A stretch of DNA of 64,000 bases from assembly GCA_963781305.1 (NCBI GenBank), contig CAWAFL010000013.1:866932-930931 (forward strand), written 5' to 3'. The notes below the pieces were generated by a model that saw only the letters and a program-made list of their open reading frames with translations, made no database searches and was not told where the DNA came from. Position 1 is the first letter of the stretch; each line of letters opens with the position of its first letter. This document shows, in pieces, positions 54,571 to 63,237 of this stretch. The position numbers were made by a program, and so were the translations under genes. Source of the stretch: DASXMT01 sp963781305 (GTDB taxonomy: Bacteria > Actinomycetota > Acidimicrobiia > Acidimicrobiales > RAAP-2).

Positions 54571-54793
54571 GGCTGTTCCTTGTCGTGCTCGAGAATTCGG
54601 TTCCGGCGCCGCCCACATGGGCAACCCGGGTCACTCAGAGATAAACGGCCGACGAACCCAGGGGGAAGTCCGGCCACGAGAGTGCTGGTGAAGACAGTGC
54701 AGGTTAGCAGCACGGGGGCGATCGCTCCCACCGTCCGGCCCCCGCCGGCATCCTGCCTGGGCACCGGCCGCCCGACGGTACGCTGAGCAGCCC

Positions 54794-56581
54794 GTGCTTC
54801 CCGTCGATCAAATCCGCAATTTCTCCATCATCAGCCATGTCGACCACGGCAAGTCGACGCTGTCCGACCGTATCCTGGAGCTGACCGGCGCCGTCGACCC
54901 CCGGCTGATGCGCGAGCAATACCTCGACTCGATGGACATCGAGCGGGAGCGGGGCATCACCATCAAGGCGCAGAACGTACGCGTCGGTTGGAAGGACCAT
55001 ACCCTCCACCTCATCGACACCCCGGGCCACGTGGACTTCGGCTACGAGGTCAGCCGGTCGCTGGCCGCCTGCGAGGGTGCCGTCCTGCTGGTCGACGCCT
55101 CCCAGGGCATCCAGGCCCAGACGCTGGCCAACTGCTACCAGGCCATCGAGCACAACCTGGAGATCGTGGCCGTGCTCAACAAGATCGACCTGCCCGCCGC
55201 CGATCCCGAGCGCTGCGCGGCCGAGATCGAGCAGGTCCTCGGTCTGGATGCCTCTCAGATCCTCCACATCTCGGCCAAGACGGGTGAGGGCGTACCCGAG
55301 CTCCTCGACGCCATCGTGGAGCGCATCCCTCCGCCCACGGGCGACGTCGATGCCCCTTTGCAGGCCCTCATTTTCGACTCGGCCTACGACCAGTACCGCG
55401 GGGTGGTCAGCTCCATCCGGGTCATGCAGGGGATGCTGGTCAAGTCGGCCAAGCTCCGGTTCATCCACGCCGGGGAGAACCATGAGATCGAAGAGATCGG
55501 CGTGCGTACCCCGGTGACCGTGGCCGTGGACGAGCTCGGCCCCGGTGAGGTGGGATACCTGGTGGCCGGGATCAAGGACGTGGGCGGCGCCCGGTCGGGG
55601 GAGACCATCACCACGGCCGCCCACCCTGCCACCGAGGCGCTGGCCGGGTACCGGGACCCCAAGCCCATGGTGTTCTGCGGGCTGTTCCCCATCGACGGCG
55701 ACGAGCTCCCCGATCTGAGGGACGCACTGGAGAAGCTCCGGTTGAACGATGCCAGCTTCACCTACGAGCCGGAGTCTTCCCGGGCCCTCGGGTTCGGTTT
55801 CCGCTGCGGGTTCCTTGGTCTGTTGCATATGGAGATCGTCCGCGAGCGCCTCGAGCGCGAGTTCAACCTCTCGCTCATCGCCACCGCACCCTCGGTGGCC
55901 TACCAGGCCTACCTCACCGATGGCACCAAGGTGGACGTGGACAACCCGAGCGAGCTGCCGGAGCCGACCCACCTCGATCACGTCGACGAGCCCATGTTGC
56001 GGGCCACCATCCTCACGCCTGCCGAGTACACGGGGACGGTCATGGAGCTGTGCCAGAACCGGCGGGCCGAGATGGTGCGGATGGAGTACCTCTCGCCCGA
56101 GCGGCTGGAGTTCATCTACACCATCCCCTTGGGCGAAGTGGTGGTGAACTTCTTCGACCAGCTGAAGAGCCGTACGAAGGGGTACGCCAGCCTCGACTAC
56201 GAGCCCGACGGGTACGCCACCGCCGACCTGGTCAAGGTGGACCTGCTGATCAACCACGTCCCCGTGGACGCCTTCTCCACCATCGTGCACAAGAGCCAGG
56301 CCGATTTCTACGGTCGCCGGATGACCGAGAAACTCCGCGAGCTGATTCCCCGACAGATGTTCGACGTGCCCATCCAAGCCGCTATCGGCGGTCGGGTCCT
56401 GGCCCGCGAAACGGTCAAGGCCCGGCGCAAGGACGTGCTGGCCAAGTGCTACGGAGGCGACATCAGCCGGAAGCGCAAGCTGCTCGAGAAGCAAAAAGAG
56501 GGCAAGAAGAAGATGAAAAACATCGGTCGGGTGGAGGTCCCCCAAGAGGCCTTCGTCTCCGCCCTTCGCCTCGACGACTGA
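54794..56581 (+). CDS. lepA: Elongation factor 4 (LepA)
   Basis: 595 residues from GTG 54794; TACGCT nine bases upstream suggests a leaderless mRNA. GTPase motifs: IISHVDHGKSTLSDRILE (G1), RGITIKAQ (G2), DTPGHVDFG (G3), NKIDLP (G4) and ISAKTGEGV (G5). The LepA-specific C-terminal domain is present (MFDVPIQAAIGGRVLARETV, CYGGDISRKRKLLEKQKEGK). It acts on the ribosome during translation or 30S biogenesis. rpsT lies divergently upstream; a 14-bp repeat follows the stop. Confidence 0.97.
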   Translation: MLPVDQIRNFSIISHVDHGKSTLSDRILELTGAVDPRLMREQYLDSMDIERERGITIKAQNVRVGWKDHTLHLIDTPGHVDFGYEVSRSLAACEGAVLLVDASQGIQAQTLANCYQAIEHNLEIVAVLNKIDLPAADPERCAAEIEQVLGLDASQILHISAKTGEGVPELLDAIVERIPPPTGDVDAPLQALIFDSAYDQYRGVVSSIRVMQGMLVKSAKLRFIHAGENHEIEEIGVRTPVTVAVDELGPGEVGYLVAGIKDVGGARSGETITTAAHPATEALAGYRDPKPMVFCGLFPIDGDELPDLRDALEKLRLNDASFTYEPESSRALGFGFRCGFLGLLHMEIVRERLEREFNLSLIATAPSVAYQAYLTDGTKVDVDNPSELPEPTHLDHVDEPMLRATILTPAEYTGTVMELCQNRRAEMVRMEYLSPERLEFIYTIPLGEVVVNFFDQLKSRTKGYASLDYEPDGYATADLVKVDLLINHVPVDAFSTIVHKSQADFYGRRMTEKLRELIPRQMFDVPIQAAIGGRVLARETVKARRKDVLAKCYGGDISRKRKLLEKQKEGKKKMKNIGRVEVPQEAFVSALRLDD

Positions 56582-56586
56582 CCCAC

Positions 56587-56614
56587 GCCGTACCTTTGAC
56601 GCCGTACCCTTGAC
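56587..56614 (+). repeat. 14-bp tandem repeat containing the -10 of the next gene
   Basis: GCCGTACCTTTGAC and GCCGTACCCTTGAC in tandem; each includes a TACC-T -10-like hexamer, the second ending five bases before ATG 56616. Similar CCGNACCCTTTGA units occur at the hrcA-dnaJ junction. Confidence 0.7.
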
Positions 56615-56615
56615 C

Positions 56616-57667
56616 ATGAGCTCATCGATCGGGCCGGCCCTGTCGTGGAGTACCCGGGTCGGGGAGGCCGACTGGATCGCCGAGCGCCTCCTCGCGCCCG
56701 ATGAGCGTGTGGTCGCCTCTATCGTGCCCGGCGGCTTCGACGCCTACGTTCGGCTGCTCCACCCGATCGGGACCGACCCCAACGCCCACGGCATCCCGGT
56801 CCGCTGGTCCGAGGTGGCCGCCTGGAGTGGGCGGACCTTGGATCGTGACAGCCAATTCCACGCCATCGCCGTGTCCCTGGACGAGTCCGACCAGCTGCCG
56901 CCGTGGCATGGGGCGAAGCCCCGCCAGGGGAGCTTGGAACCCGATGACGCCCGCGCCCTGATCGACGTGCTCGGTCGGCACACCAGCACGCCGAGCCGGT
57001 GCTGGTTCTGCATCTGGGACGGCTACGGGTGGGGGGACGAGGAATCCCTGGCGCACCGGGCCGACCTCGCCGGCCGGTTGGCGGACCCTCCCATTCCCGC
57101 TGAGGTCCGCGCCCCATTCCCGCTGAGGTCCGCGCCGGGCCGCGGGTACGGCTCCCCGAGCGCGATTACTACCTCTACTCCGGCCCGCTCGACGCCGCGC
57201 TGGCCTTCGTCGACAGCGGGGGTCAGACTCCGAACCTGTTTTGGCCCGACGATCGAGCCTGGTGTGCGGCCTCGGAGATCGACCTGTCCTCGACCTACGT
57301 GGCCGGTTCGCGTCTGCTGGCCGCCGAGCTGGTGGAGGACCATCGGATCGAGGCGCTCGCCGTCGAGCCCACCGATTCCTCGTGCCGGGTGGCCCCGTGG
57401 GTGGTGGAGCTGGTCGAAACCTCGGTCGACACGCTCATCTTGAGGCGGCGGATGGCCATCGACACCTCGGTCGGGTTCATCTACGCGTCGCTGGCCCACA
57501 GTCGGTTCCGGCGGCGCGGCACCGGTACGTTCGCCATTGCCACGGCTCGCGTCAACGGGACAATGGTGAATCGCCAGAAAGCCGTTCGTATCGGCCGGGA
57601 CGATGATCTGCGAGCGGCATTGGTGCCCGCACTGACTCGCGCCGTCATCGAACTCGTCGGCGAGTAG
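56616..57667 (+). pseudogene. Conserved hypothetical protein gene broken by a 23-bp tandem duplication
   Basis: The first part (ATG 56616; STRVGEADWIAERLLAPDER, VRLLHPIGTDPNAHGIPVRW, WFCIWDGYGWGDEES) runs into a perfect 23-bp duplication at 57091-57136, after which the true continuation (RVRLPERDYYLYSGPLDAAL, NLFWPDDRAWCAASEIDLSS, ELVEDHRIEALAVEPTDSS) is in another frame to TAG 57667. Deleting one 23-bp copy restores a single protein of about 342 residues. The protein is of a kind seen in other actinobacteria and has no known function. The second half also carries what looks like an added C-terminal segment (IDTSVGFIYASLAHSRFRRR). Confidence 0.8.
57091..57136 (+). repeat. Perfect 23-bp tandem duplication inside the hypothetical gene
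   Basis: Bases 57091-57113 are repeated exactly at 57114-57136. As 23 is not a multiple of three, the second copy shifts the frame. Confidence 0.95.
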
Positions 57668-57759
57668 GTCCGACCCAACTCCGAATAGCTTCCATGTTGC
57701 ATTTCGTGACTATTCAATCGCTCTGAGTGACTGATACACCCTCCTGCCATGATTCATGT

Positions 57760-59379
57760 ATGGCCAAAACGGACCAACGCAACAGGCGGAAGGGCAGTCG
57801 AGGGCCGACCGCTCGAGAGGCAACCGTCTCCCGGGCCAGGTCTGGTGTTGCTGCCGGCGACGTTTCGGCTACCGAAGCTGGCGGCGTCTCGGCCACCGAA
57901 ACTGGCGGCGTCTCGGCTACCGAAGCTGGCGGCGTCTCGGCCACTGAGGTGTCTGCCGATTCCCTGACCGAGGCCATCGCACTGCTCGAGTCCTTCGTGT
58001 CCGACTTTGAGCCCGGTCGCTACTCCGGTGATGATGCCGCCGTCCTGGTGGAGCGCTTCACGTTGGGTGAGCACCTCTGTGCCACGGGCAAGGCGTTGGC
58101 GGCCAAGCGGGCAGCCGAGACCGAGCTCCATCGAAGAGACGGTCATCGCAGCGCCGCCGAGTGGCTGGCCAGAAAGACCGGGGAGTCCCTCGGTCACGCA
58201 GCTGGGTCGCTGCAGCTGGCCGACCAGATGGAAGACCACCCGGGCCTCGGTGACGCCCTGCGCTCAGGCGAGCTCTCCCACGCCCGGGCCCACAAGGTGG
58301 CCGACGTGTTGAAGCTCGATCCGGACAGCGAGGACGAGCTGCTCAAAGCGGCCAAGGATCGAACCGAGACCAACCGCCAGCTGGCCGACCGGTGCCTCAG
58401 GGCCAAGGCCAAGGCCCGATCGGCCGAGGACTCGAGGGCCCACTACGAGGGCATCCGAAAGGCCCGCCACCTCACCCACTACACCGACCGAGACGGTGCC
58501 TTTCGCCTAGAAGGCCTGTTCACCCCCGATGCCGGGGCCAAGGTGCTGGCTGCTCTGAAGCCCACCCGCACGGCCATCTTCGACGAGGCCAGGAGACTGG
58601 GGCTGAGGGAGCGTCCCGAGGCCTATGAGGCCGATGCCCTGGTCGCCCTGCTCACCGGTCAGCGCCCGCCGCTCTCGCCGGTCGATGGGAGTCCTGCCGA
58701 CGACGGCGGTACCGCCCAGGCCGCTTCAGGCCAGGGTCGTACCAAAAACGACGAACGGGCAGACTCCCATCGAGCCAACGAAGAGGCAGACTCCGAGCGG
58801 ACAAACTCCGATCAAGCCAACGAACGGTCCAGCTCCGAACGGGATAGGACCGAGTGCCGGCCGACCGCGGTTCCTCCGCCGGCCAGCGTGCACCTCCGGG
58901 TGGACCTCGCCGCTCTCCGCCGTGGCTCCATCGAAGACGGCGAGTGCTGCGAGATACCAGGCGTTGGTCCCGTGCCCATCGAGACGGCACGGTCAGTCCT
59001 GGGCGACGCCATCGTGCAGCTCGTCATCACCAAGGGCAAAGACATAGCCACCGTCTGCAACCTGGGCCGCTCTGTTCCCGTGCCGGTCCAGACCGCGTTG
59101 AACGAGCGGGATCTGACTTGTGTCGTTCCCGGCTGCGACGTGCGAGACGGCCTGGAGACCGACCACCGGATCATCCCCTTCATCGACGACGGCGAGACGG
59201 CCCTCTGGAACCTCTCCAAATTGTGCAGCTGGCATCATTACCTGAAGACCTACAAGGGTTTCCGGGTCGAAGGGGGACCAGGCGAGTGGCGATGGATCCC
59301 ACCCGAGGACCCATCGTCAGACCACCCCGAAGAGCCCGATGACGGTGCCGACGACGATCGGCTGTTCCAACTGGAGTGA
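57760..59379 (+). CDS. DUF222-HNH endonuclease-like protein
   Basis: About 539 residues from ATG 57760. DUF222 covers the central part (LAAKRAAETELHRRDGHRSA, SGELSHARAHKVADVLKL), and an HNH motif closes the protein (CVVPGCD, DHRIIPFIDDGETALWNLSK, CSWHHYLKT). These proteins are common and multi-copy in actinobacteria; they are probably nucleases, often suspected of intron- or 13E12-repeat-type mobility. The N-terminus has four GGVSATEA repeats from 24-bp DNA repeats, and a Ser/Glu/Asn-rich linker separates DUF222 from HNH (ERADSHRANEEADSERTNSD). Confidence 0.88.
   Translation: MAKTDQRNRRKGSRGPTAREATVSRARSGVAAGDVSATEAGGVSATETGGVSATEAGGVSATEVSADSLTEAIALLESFVSDFEPGRYSGDDAAVLVERFTLGEHLCATGKALAAKRAAETELHRRDGHRSAAEWLARKTGESLGHAAGSLQLADQMEDHPGLGDALRSGELSHARAHKVADVLKLDPDSEDELLKAAKDRTETNRQLADRCLRAKAKARSAEDSRAHYEGIRKARHLTHYTDRDGAFRLEGLFTPDAGAKVLAALKPTRTAIFDEARRLGLRERPEAYEADALVALLTGQRPPLSPVDGSPADDGGTAQAASGQGRTKNDERADSHRANEEADSERTNSDQANERSSSERDRTECRPTAVPPPASVHLRVDLAALRRGSIEDGECCEIPGVGPVPIETARSVLGDAIVQLVITKGKDIATVCNLGRSVPVPVQTALNERDLTCVVPGCDVRDGLETDHRIIPFIDDGETALWNLSKLCSWHHYLKTYKGFRVEGGPGEWRWIPPEDPSSDHPEEPDDGADDDRLFQLE
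57856..57948 (+). repeat. 24-bp tandem repeat in the DUF222-HNH gene
   Basis: Units at 57856-57879, 57880-57903, 57904-57927 and a partial fourth encode G[D/G]VSATE[A/T]G. Confidence 0.9.
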
Positions 59380-59472
59380 CGCCCGCGTGGGGATCTGGAT
59401 CTTGAGTCAAGTGCCCACCGGTTGCGGGCCTGGTCGCAACCACCCTCGTAACGCGTCGGGGATGTGAACCGG

Positions 59473-59895
59473 TCAGGTATCCGAAGGCTCAGACGTAGCT
59501 TCCCCGCCGGGCCGCTCGGGCGGCGTGCCGCCACCGTCCATGAGCCAGGGACGGATGACTGCCACCGTGTTTTCGGGGTGATCGGGATCGAATTGGAGCT
59601 CGATGGGACCCTGGGGCCCGGGGTCGCCGTCGACCTGTTGCACGATGGGGGCCTCCTTGCGTTTGCGATCGAGCGCCTCTTGCATCCCGAACGCGATCCC
59701 CGTCATCATCGCTCCGGCCGCCGATCGGCGCCTCCACCGGTCGAACCGCAGCGAGTCCTCAGGCGGTTCCGCTGATGCGTCCTCGCCCCATGTCTCCTCG
59801 CCCGATTCGAGATCCACGGGTGGATCGCCCTCGACGGGCTCTTCGACGTCGTCGCGTTGCACCTCGTCGTCGTCCACGGACTCCACAGACTCCAC
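59473..59895 (-). CDS. Small conserved hypothetical protein
   Basis: About 140 residues, probable GTG start at 59895. An acidic N-terminal half (VESVDDDEVQRDDVEEPVEG) is followed by a conserved-looking core, DSLRFDRWRRRSAAGAMMTG and IAFGMQEALDRKRKEAPIVQ, with a short hydrophobic helix, and a C-terminal VAVIRPWLMDGG. I believe similar proteins accompany core genes in Acidimicrobiia but cannot name a function. It is divergent from the DtxR-family gene. Confidence 0.55.
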   Translation of the reverse strand: MESVESVDDDEVQRDDVEEPVEGDPPVDLESGEETWGEDASAEPPEDSLRFDRWRRRSAAGAMMTGIAFGMQEALDRKRKEAPIVQQVDGDPGPQGPIELQFDPDHPENTVAVIRPWLMDGGGTPPERPGGEATSEPSDT

Positions 59896-60045
59896 GGTAG
59901 TGCTCGGGCTCAGATCGTCAGCCCCGGGCAGTCCCCGGCAGCTCCGGCGGCCCCCCGCCGGAATCCGCCGGCCCCAGCCGGGCTCCGGCGGGCGCCGGGG
60001 CAACGACCGCGCGGAGGAGGACGTCTCCGGCCTAGGATCATTGCC

Positions 60046-60705
60046 GTGCTCGACCGTTTCCATCCCCCGGTTGAGGAGTACCTCGAGGCGATCTTCTCGC
60101 TCCTGGAAGAGGGCGTTCCCGTCATCCAGGCTCGCCTCGCCGAACGCCTCGATAAAGCGGCGCCATCGGTGTCGGAAATGCTCGACCGGTTGGAAGCGGA
60201 CGAGCTCATCAGCCGGAAGGGCCGACAGATTGCCCTGACCCCGACGGGTGCGGCCCTGGCCGAGGGCGTGGTCCGCAAGCACCGTTTGGCCGAGCGGCTC
60301 CTGGTCGACATCATCGGCCTCGATTGGGACAAGGCCCACCTGGAAGCGGGCCGGTGGGAGCACGTCATATCCGACGAGGTAGAGAAGCGATTGATTGTCC
60401 TGCTCGACAATCCCTCCACCTGCCCCCACGGGAATCCGATCCCGGGCTCGGCCGCCACCCGGGGCGAGCAGCGGTCCCTGGCCAAGGCCGAGCCGGGCGA
60501 GAACATCCGGCTGCTGAGGATCACCGAGAGCGTCGAGCACGACGCTGCGTCGCTGACCTATCTGGGTGACCACGGACTGACCCCGGGTACGACCGCCACC
60601 ATTCAGGCAAAAGCTCCTGACGGCACCCTTACCTTGGTCATCGGTGACGACACGGTGGCCGTCGGACCGGCGATGACCAAGCAGCTCTTCATCGCCTCGG
60701 CTTAG
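60046..60705 (+). CDS. DtxR/IdeR-family metal-dependent regulator
   Basis: 219 residues from GTG 60046. N-terminal winged HTH (VEEYLEAIFSLLEEGVPVIQ, KAAPSVSEMLDRLEADELIS), a metal-binding/dimerisation domain (GVVRKHRLAERLLVDIIGLD, EAGRWEHVISDEVEKRL, NPSTCPHGNPIPG) and a C-terminal SH3/FeoA-like domain. The pattern of His, Glu and Cys ligands fits IdeR/DtxR, which represses iron uptake genes when Fe(II) is bound. TAGGAT (60033-60038) lies seven bases before the start, so the mRNA is probably leaderless. Confidence 0.9.
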   Translation: MLDRFHPPVEEYLEAIFSLLEEGVPVIQARLAERLDKAAPSVSEMLDRLEADELISRKGRQIALTPTGAALAEGVVRKHRLAERLLVDIIGLDWDKAHLEAGRWEHVISDEVEKRLIVLLDNPSTCPHGNPIPGSAATRGEQRSLAKAEPGENIRLLRITESVEHDAASLTYLGDHGLTPGTTATIQAKAPDGTLTLVIGDDTVAVGPAMTKQLFIASA

Positions 60706-60977
60706 CGCCGCGGGCCGAGAGGCCCCCCACCCGGACGCCCGCCACCGAGCTGCTCAGTACCGAGACGCCCAGTGCCGAGACGCACCCCTTCTCGACCTGG
60801 ACCTTCTGCCCGGTCGGGCCTTACCTCCGATCTTGCTCGGCATTGTCGTGTCCCCGGGATGAGGGCCGCGGTGGGTCAGCACTCAGTACACTGGAGTGCT
60901 AATCGACGAATCCCCCGACTCGGCCAGGGAACGCCTGTCCGGCGAGGGGACGACCGCGACGACCGAAGTGATCATCC
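60706..60977. other. Upstream region of hrcA
   Basis: 272 bases with no gene; holds the CIRCE element at 60876-60902. Confidence 0.6.
60876..60902 (+). promoter_or_regulatory. CIRCE operator upstream of hrcA
   Basis: TCAGCACTC-N9-GAGTGCTAA matches the consensus TTAGCACTC-N9-GAGTGCTAA with one mismatch. HrcA binds it and represses the heat-shock operon, here including its own gene. Confidence 0.92.
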
Positions 60978-62045
60978 ATGGTGCGTACCGAGGACCAACA
61001 GCTCCACGAACCCAACGGGGACCCGCCCTCGCTCGACGCCCGCAAAGCGGCCATCCTGACCGCGGTGGTGACCGAGTACATCGGGACGGCGCTACCTATC
61101 GGATCACAGCACGTGGCCGACCTGCCCGGAGTGGGCGTGTCCTCGGCCACCGTCCGAACCGAGATGGCCGCCCTCGAGGGGGATGGCTATCTGACCCAGC
61201 CCCACACCAGCGCCGGTCGGATACCCACCGACAAGGGGTATCGGTTCTTCGTCGACCACCTGGGCGGCCCAGGTCCCCTGGAGCCAGTCCAGCGCCAGCA
61301 GGTCCGACAGTTCTTCGATCACGCCCACGGCGAGATCGAGCAGATGCTCGAGCGGACCTCAGGCCTTCTGGCCGACCTCACCGATTGCACGGCCATGGTC
61401 GTGGGTCCCTCGCACGAGGGGTCGACCATCCGTTCCATCCAGCTGGTCGGACTCGGACCGCGTCTCGCCCTGCTGGTCGTGGTGCTGTCGGACGGGGCGG
61501 TGCAGAAGCATGCGGTCGAACTGCCCGAGGACACGCCCGAGGAGCGTCTGGCCGAAGCCAGCCGACACCTGTCTGCGCATGCCGATGGCTTGTCCCTCGA
61601 CTTGGTGGGCCGAGCAGCCCCCGCCACCGGGGACCAGGCCACCGACACGTTGGTGATGGCCGGGCTCACTTCCCTGTTGGCCATACGACCCGAGGACCAG
61701 ACCGAGCAGCTGTTCGTCGGGGGACCATCCCGGCTGGCCACAGCCTTCGACGCGGTGGAGACGGTTCGCTCGGTGCTGACCATCCTCGAGCAGCAGTTGG
61801 TGGTGGTTTCGTTGCTGCGCGACGTCCTCGATCGCGGCCTGTCGGTGGCCATCGGTGCCGAGCACGGCTTTGAGCCCCTCGTCTCGTGCGCCATCGTGGT
61901 CATGCCGGTGTCGGTTGATGGGGAGAAGGCCGGCACCATCGGCCTACTCGGACCTACCCGGATGAACTATCCGCAAGCGCTGGCCGCCGCCCGGGTGGTG
62001 GGTGAGCGCCTCGGCCAGCGCCTCGGCGAATCCGGAACCCTTTGA
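60978..62045 (+). CDS. hrcA: Heat-inducible transcription repressor HrcA
   Basis: 355 residues from ATG 60978. The N-terminal winged HTH reads DARKAAILTAVVTEYIGTAL, PIGSQHVAD and GVSSATVRTEMAALEGDGYL, then QPHTSAGRIPTDKGYRFFVD; the GAF-like C-terminal domain ends with VVMPVSVDGEKAGTIGLLGP and TRMNYPQALAAARVV. HrcA binds CIRCE (27 bp at 60876-60902) and is released on heat shock. It is followed 43 bases later by dnaJ. Tandem repeats spanning its stop codon form the intergenic region. Confidence 0.95.
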   Translation: MVRTEDQQLHEPNGDPPSLDARKAAILTAVVTEYIGTALPIGSQHVADLPGVGVSSATVRTEMAALEGDGYLTQPHTSAGRIPTDKGYRFFVDHLGGPGPLEPVQRQQVRQFFDHAHGEIEQMLERTSGLLADLTDCTAMVVGPSHEGSTIRSIQLVGLGPRLALLVVVLSDGAVQKHAVELPEDTPEERLAEASRHLSAHADGLSLDLVGRAAPATGDQATDTLVMAGLTSLLAIRPEDQTEQLFVGGPSRLATAFDAVETVRSVLTILEQQLVVVSLLRDVLDRGLSVAIGAEHGFEPLVSCAIVVMPVSVDGEKAGTIGLLGPTRMNYPQALAAARVVGERLGQRLGESGTL

Positions 62046-62079
62046 CCGGAACCTTTGACCGGAACCCTTTGATCGGAAC
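62032..62079 (+). repeat. Tandem repeat across the hrcA stop codon
   Basis: CCGGAACCCTTTGA (62032-62045), CCGGAACCTTTGA (62046-62058), CCGGAACCCTTTGA (62059-62072) and a partial TCGGAAC. The first TGA is the hrcA stop. Confidence 0.85.
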
Positions 62080-62088
62080 AGAGCATCT

Positions 62089-63235
62089 ATGAACGACGAC
62101 CTGTACGCCCTCCTCGGAGTAGGGCCGCGACGCGAGCGACGACGAGCTCAAGCGGGCCTACCGGCAAAAGGCGCGCGAGCTGCATCCTGACGCCACCGGC
62201 GGCGACGCGGCCACCGATGAGCGCTTCAAAGAGGTGAGCATGGCCTACGAGGTCCTGCGCGACCCTGAACGGCGGGCCCGCTACGACCGCTTCGGGGCCG
62301 AGGGCGTCTTCGGGCCGGCCGCCGGCGGCGGGGGATTCGGCGGCAACCCTGGAGACATCTTCGGGGGCGGGGGACTGGGCGACCTTTTCGACGCTTTCTT
62401 CAACGGCGGCGTGCAAGGCGGCGGTGCTCGCAGGCGCACCGGTCCTGTCCCTGGCCCCGATGTGGAAATGGTTCTGGGGCTCGAGTTCCGCGAGGCCGTC
62501 TTCGGCGCCCGCCGGGAGGTCACCGTCGAGGGGCCCGTCCACTGCGAGACCTGTGCCGGCAGCGGTGCACGACCGGGCACGTCGGCAGTCCGCTGCCCGG
62601 ACTGCGGTGGTGCGGGCGAGCTTCGCCGGGTGCGGAACTCCATCCTCGGGCAGGTGGTCACGGCCACGCCCTGTCAGCGGTGCCAGGGGACAGGTGAGGC
62701 GGTCACCACGCCGTGCAGCGACTGCGGAGGCGACGGCCGAAAGGTCGTCGAGCGCACGCTGACTGTGGAGGTGCCTGCCGGCGTGGACGATGGATCGACC
62801 CTCCGGCTGGGTGGCCACGGACCCGCCGGCTACCGCGGCGGGCCCAACGGTGCCCTCTTCGTCCACCTGTCGGTGAACGAGGACGACGTCTTCGAACGCG
62901 AGGGCTCGGACCTCCATGCCGACCTGCACGTGGCCATGACCCAGGCCGCCCTGGGGGCGACGGTCGGGTTCGAGACACTCGATGACCACCGGGACGTTGT
63001 CGTCGCGCCGGGGACCCAGACCGGCCAGGTGGTCAGGATGAAGGGTCTCGGTGTCCCCCATGTCCGCGGACGGGGCCGGGGCGACCTGTACGTCCGAATG
63101 GTGGTGGAGACCCCGACCGAGCTCGACCCCGGCCAGCGGGAGCTCCTGGAGCACCTGGCCATCGAGCGAGGCGAGGCGATCGCTCCGCCTGGGCCCGACA
63201 AGCTGTTCTCCAAGATCCGCTCCGCACTCAGCTGA
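62089..63235 (+). CDS. dnaJ: Chaperone DnaJ (Hsp40), single-base frameshift near the N-terminus
   Basis: ATG 62089 opens MNDDLYALLGV, then one extra G in GGG 62122-62124 shifts the frame; with it removed, GRDASDDELKRAYRQKAREL and HPDATGG follow. The J-domain HPD, the G/F-rich linker, four zinc-finger repeats (CETCAGSG, CPDCGGAG, CQRCQGTG, CSDCGGDG) and the C-terminal substrate domain are all present; the protein would be about 381 residues. DnaJ delivers substrates to DnaK. DnaJ is normally kept, so an indel error is likely. rsmE follows two bases after the stop. Confidence 0.92.
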
Positions 63236-63237
63236 CC

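Noticed and set aside
54704..56617. 637-codon frame antisense to lepA
   Set aside because: Shadow of a strongly conserved gene; low-complexity Val/Gly/His composition.
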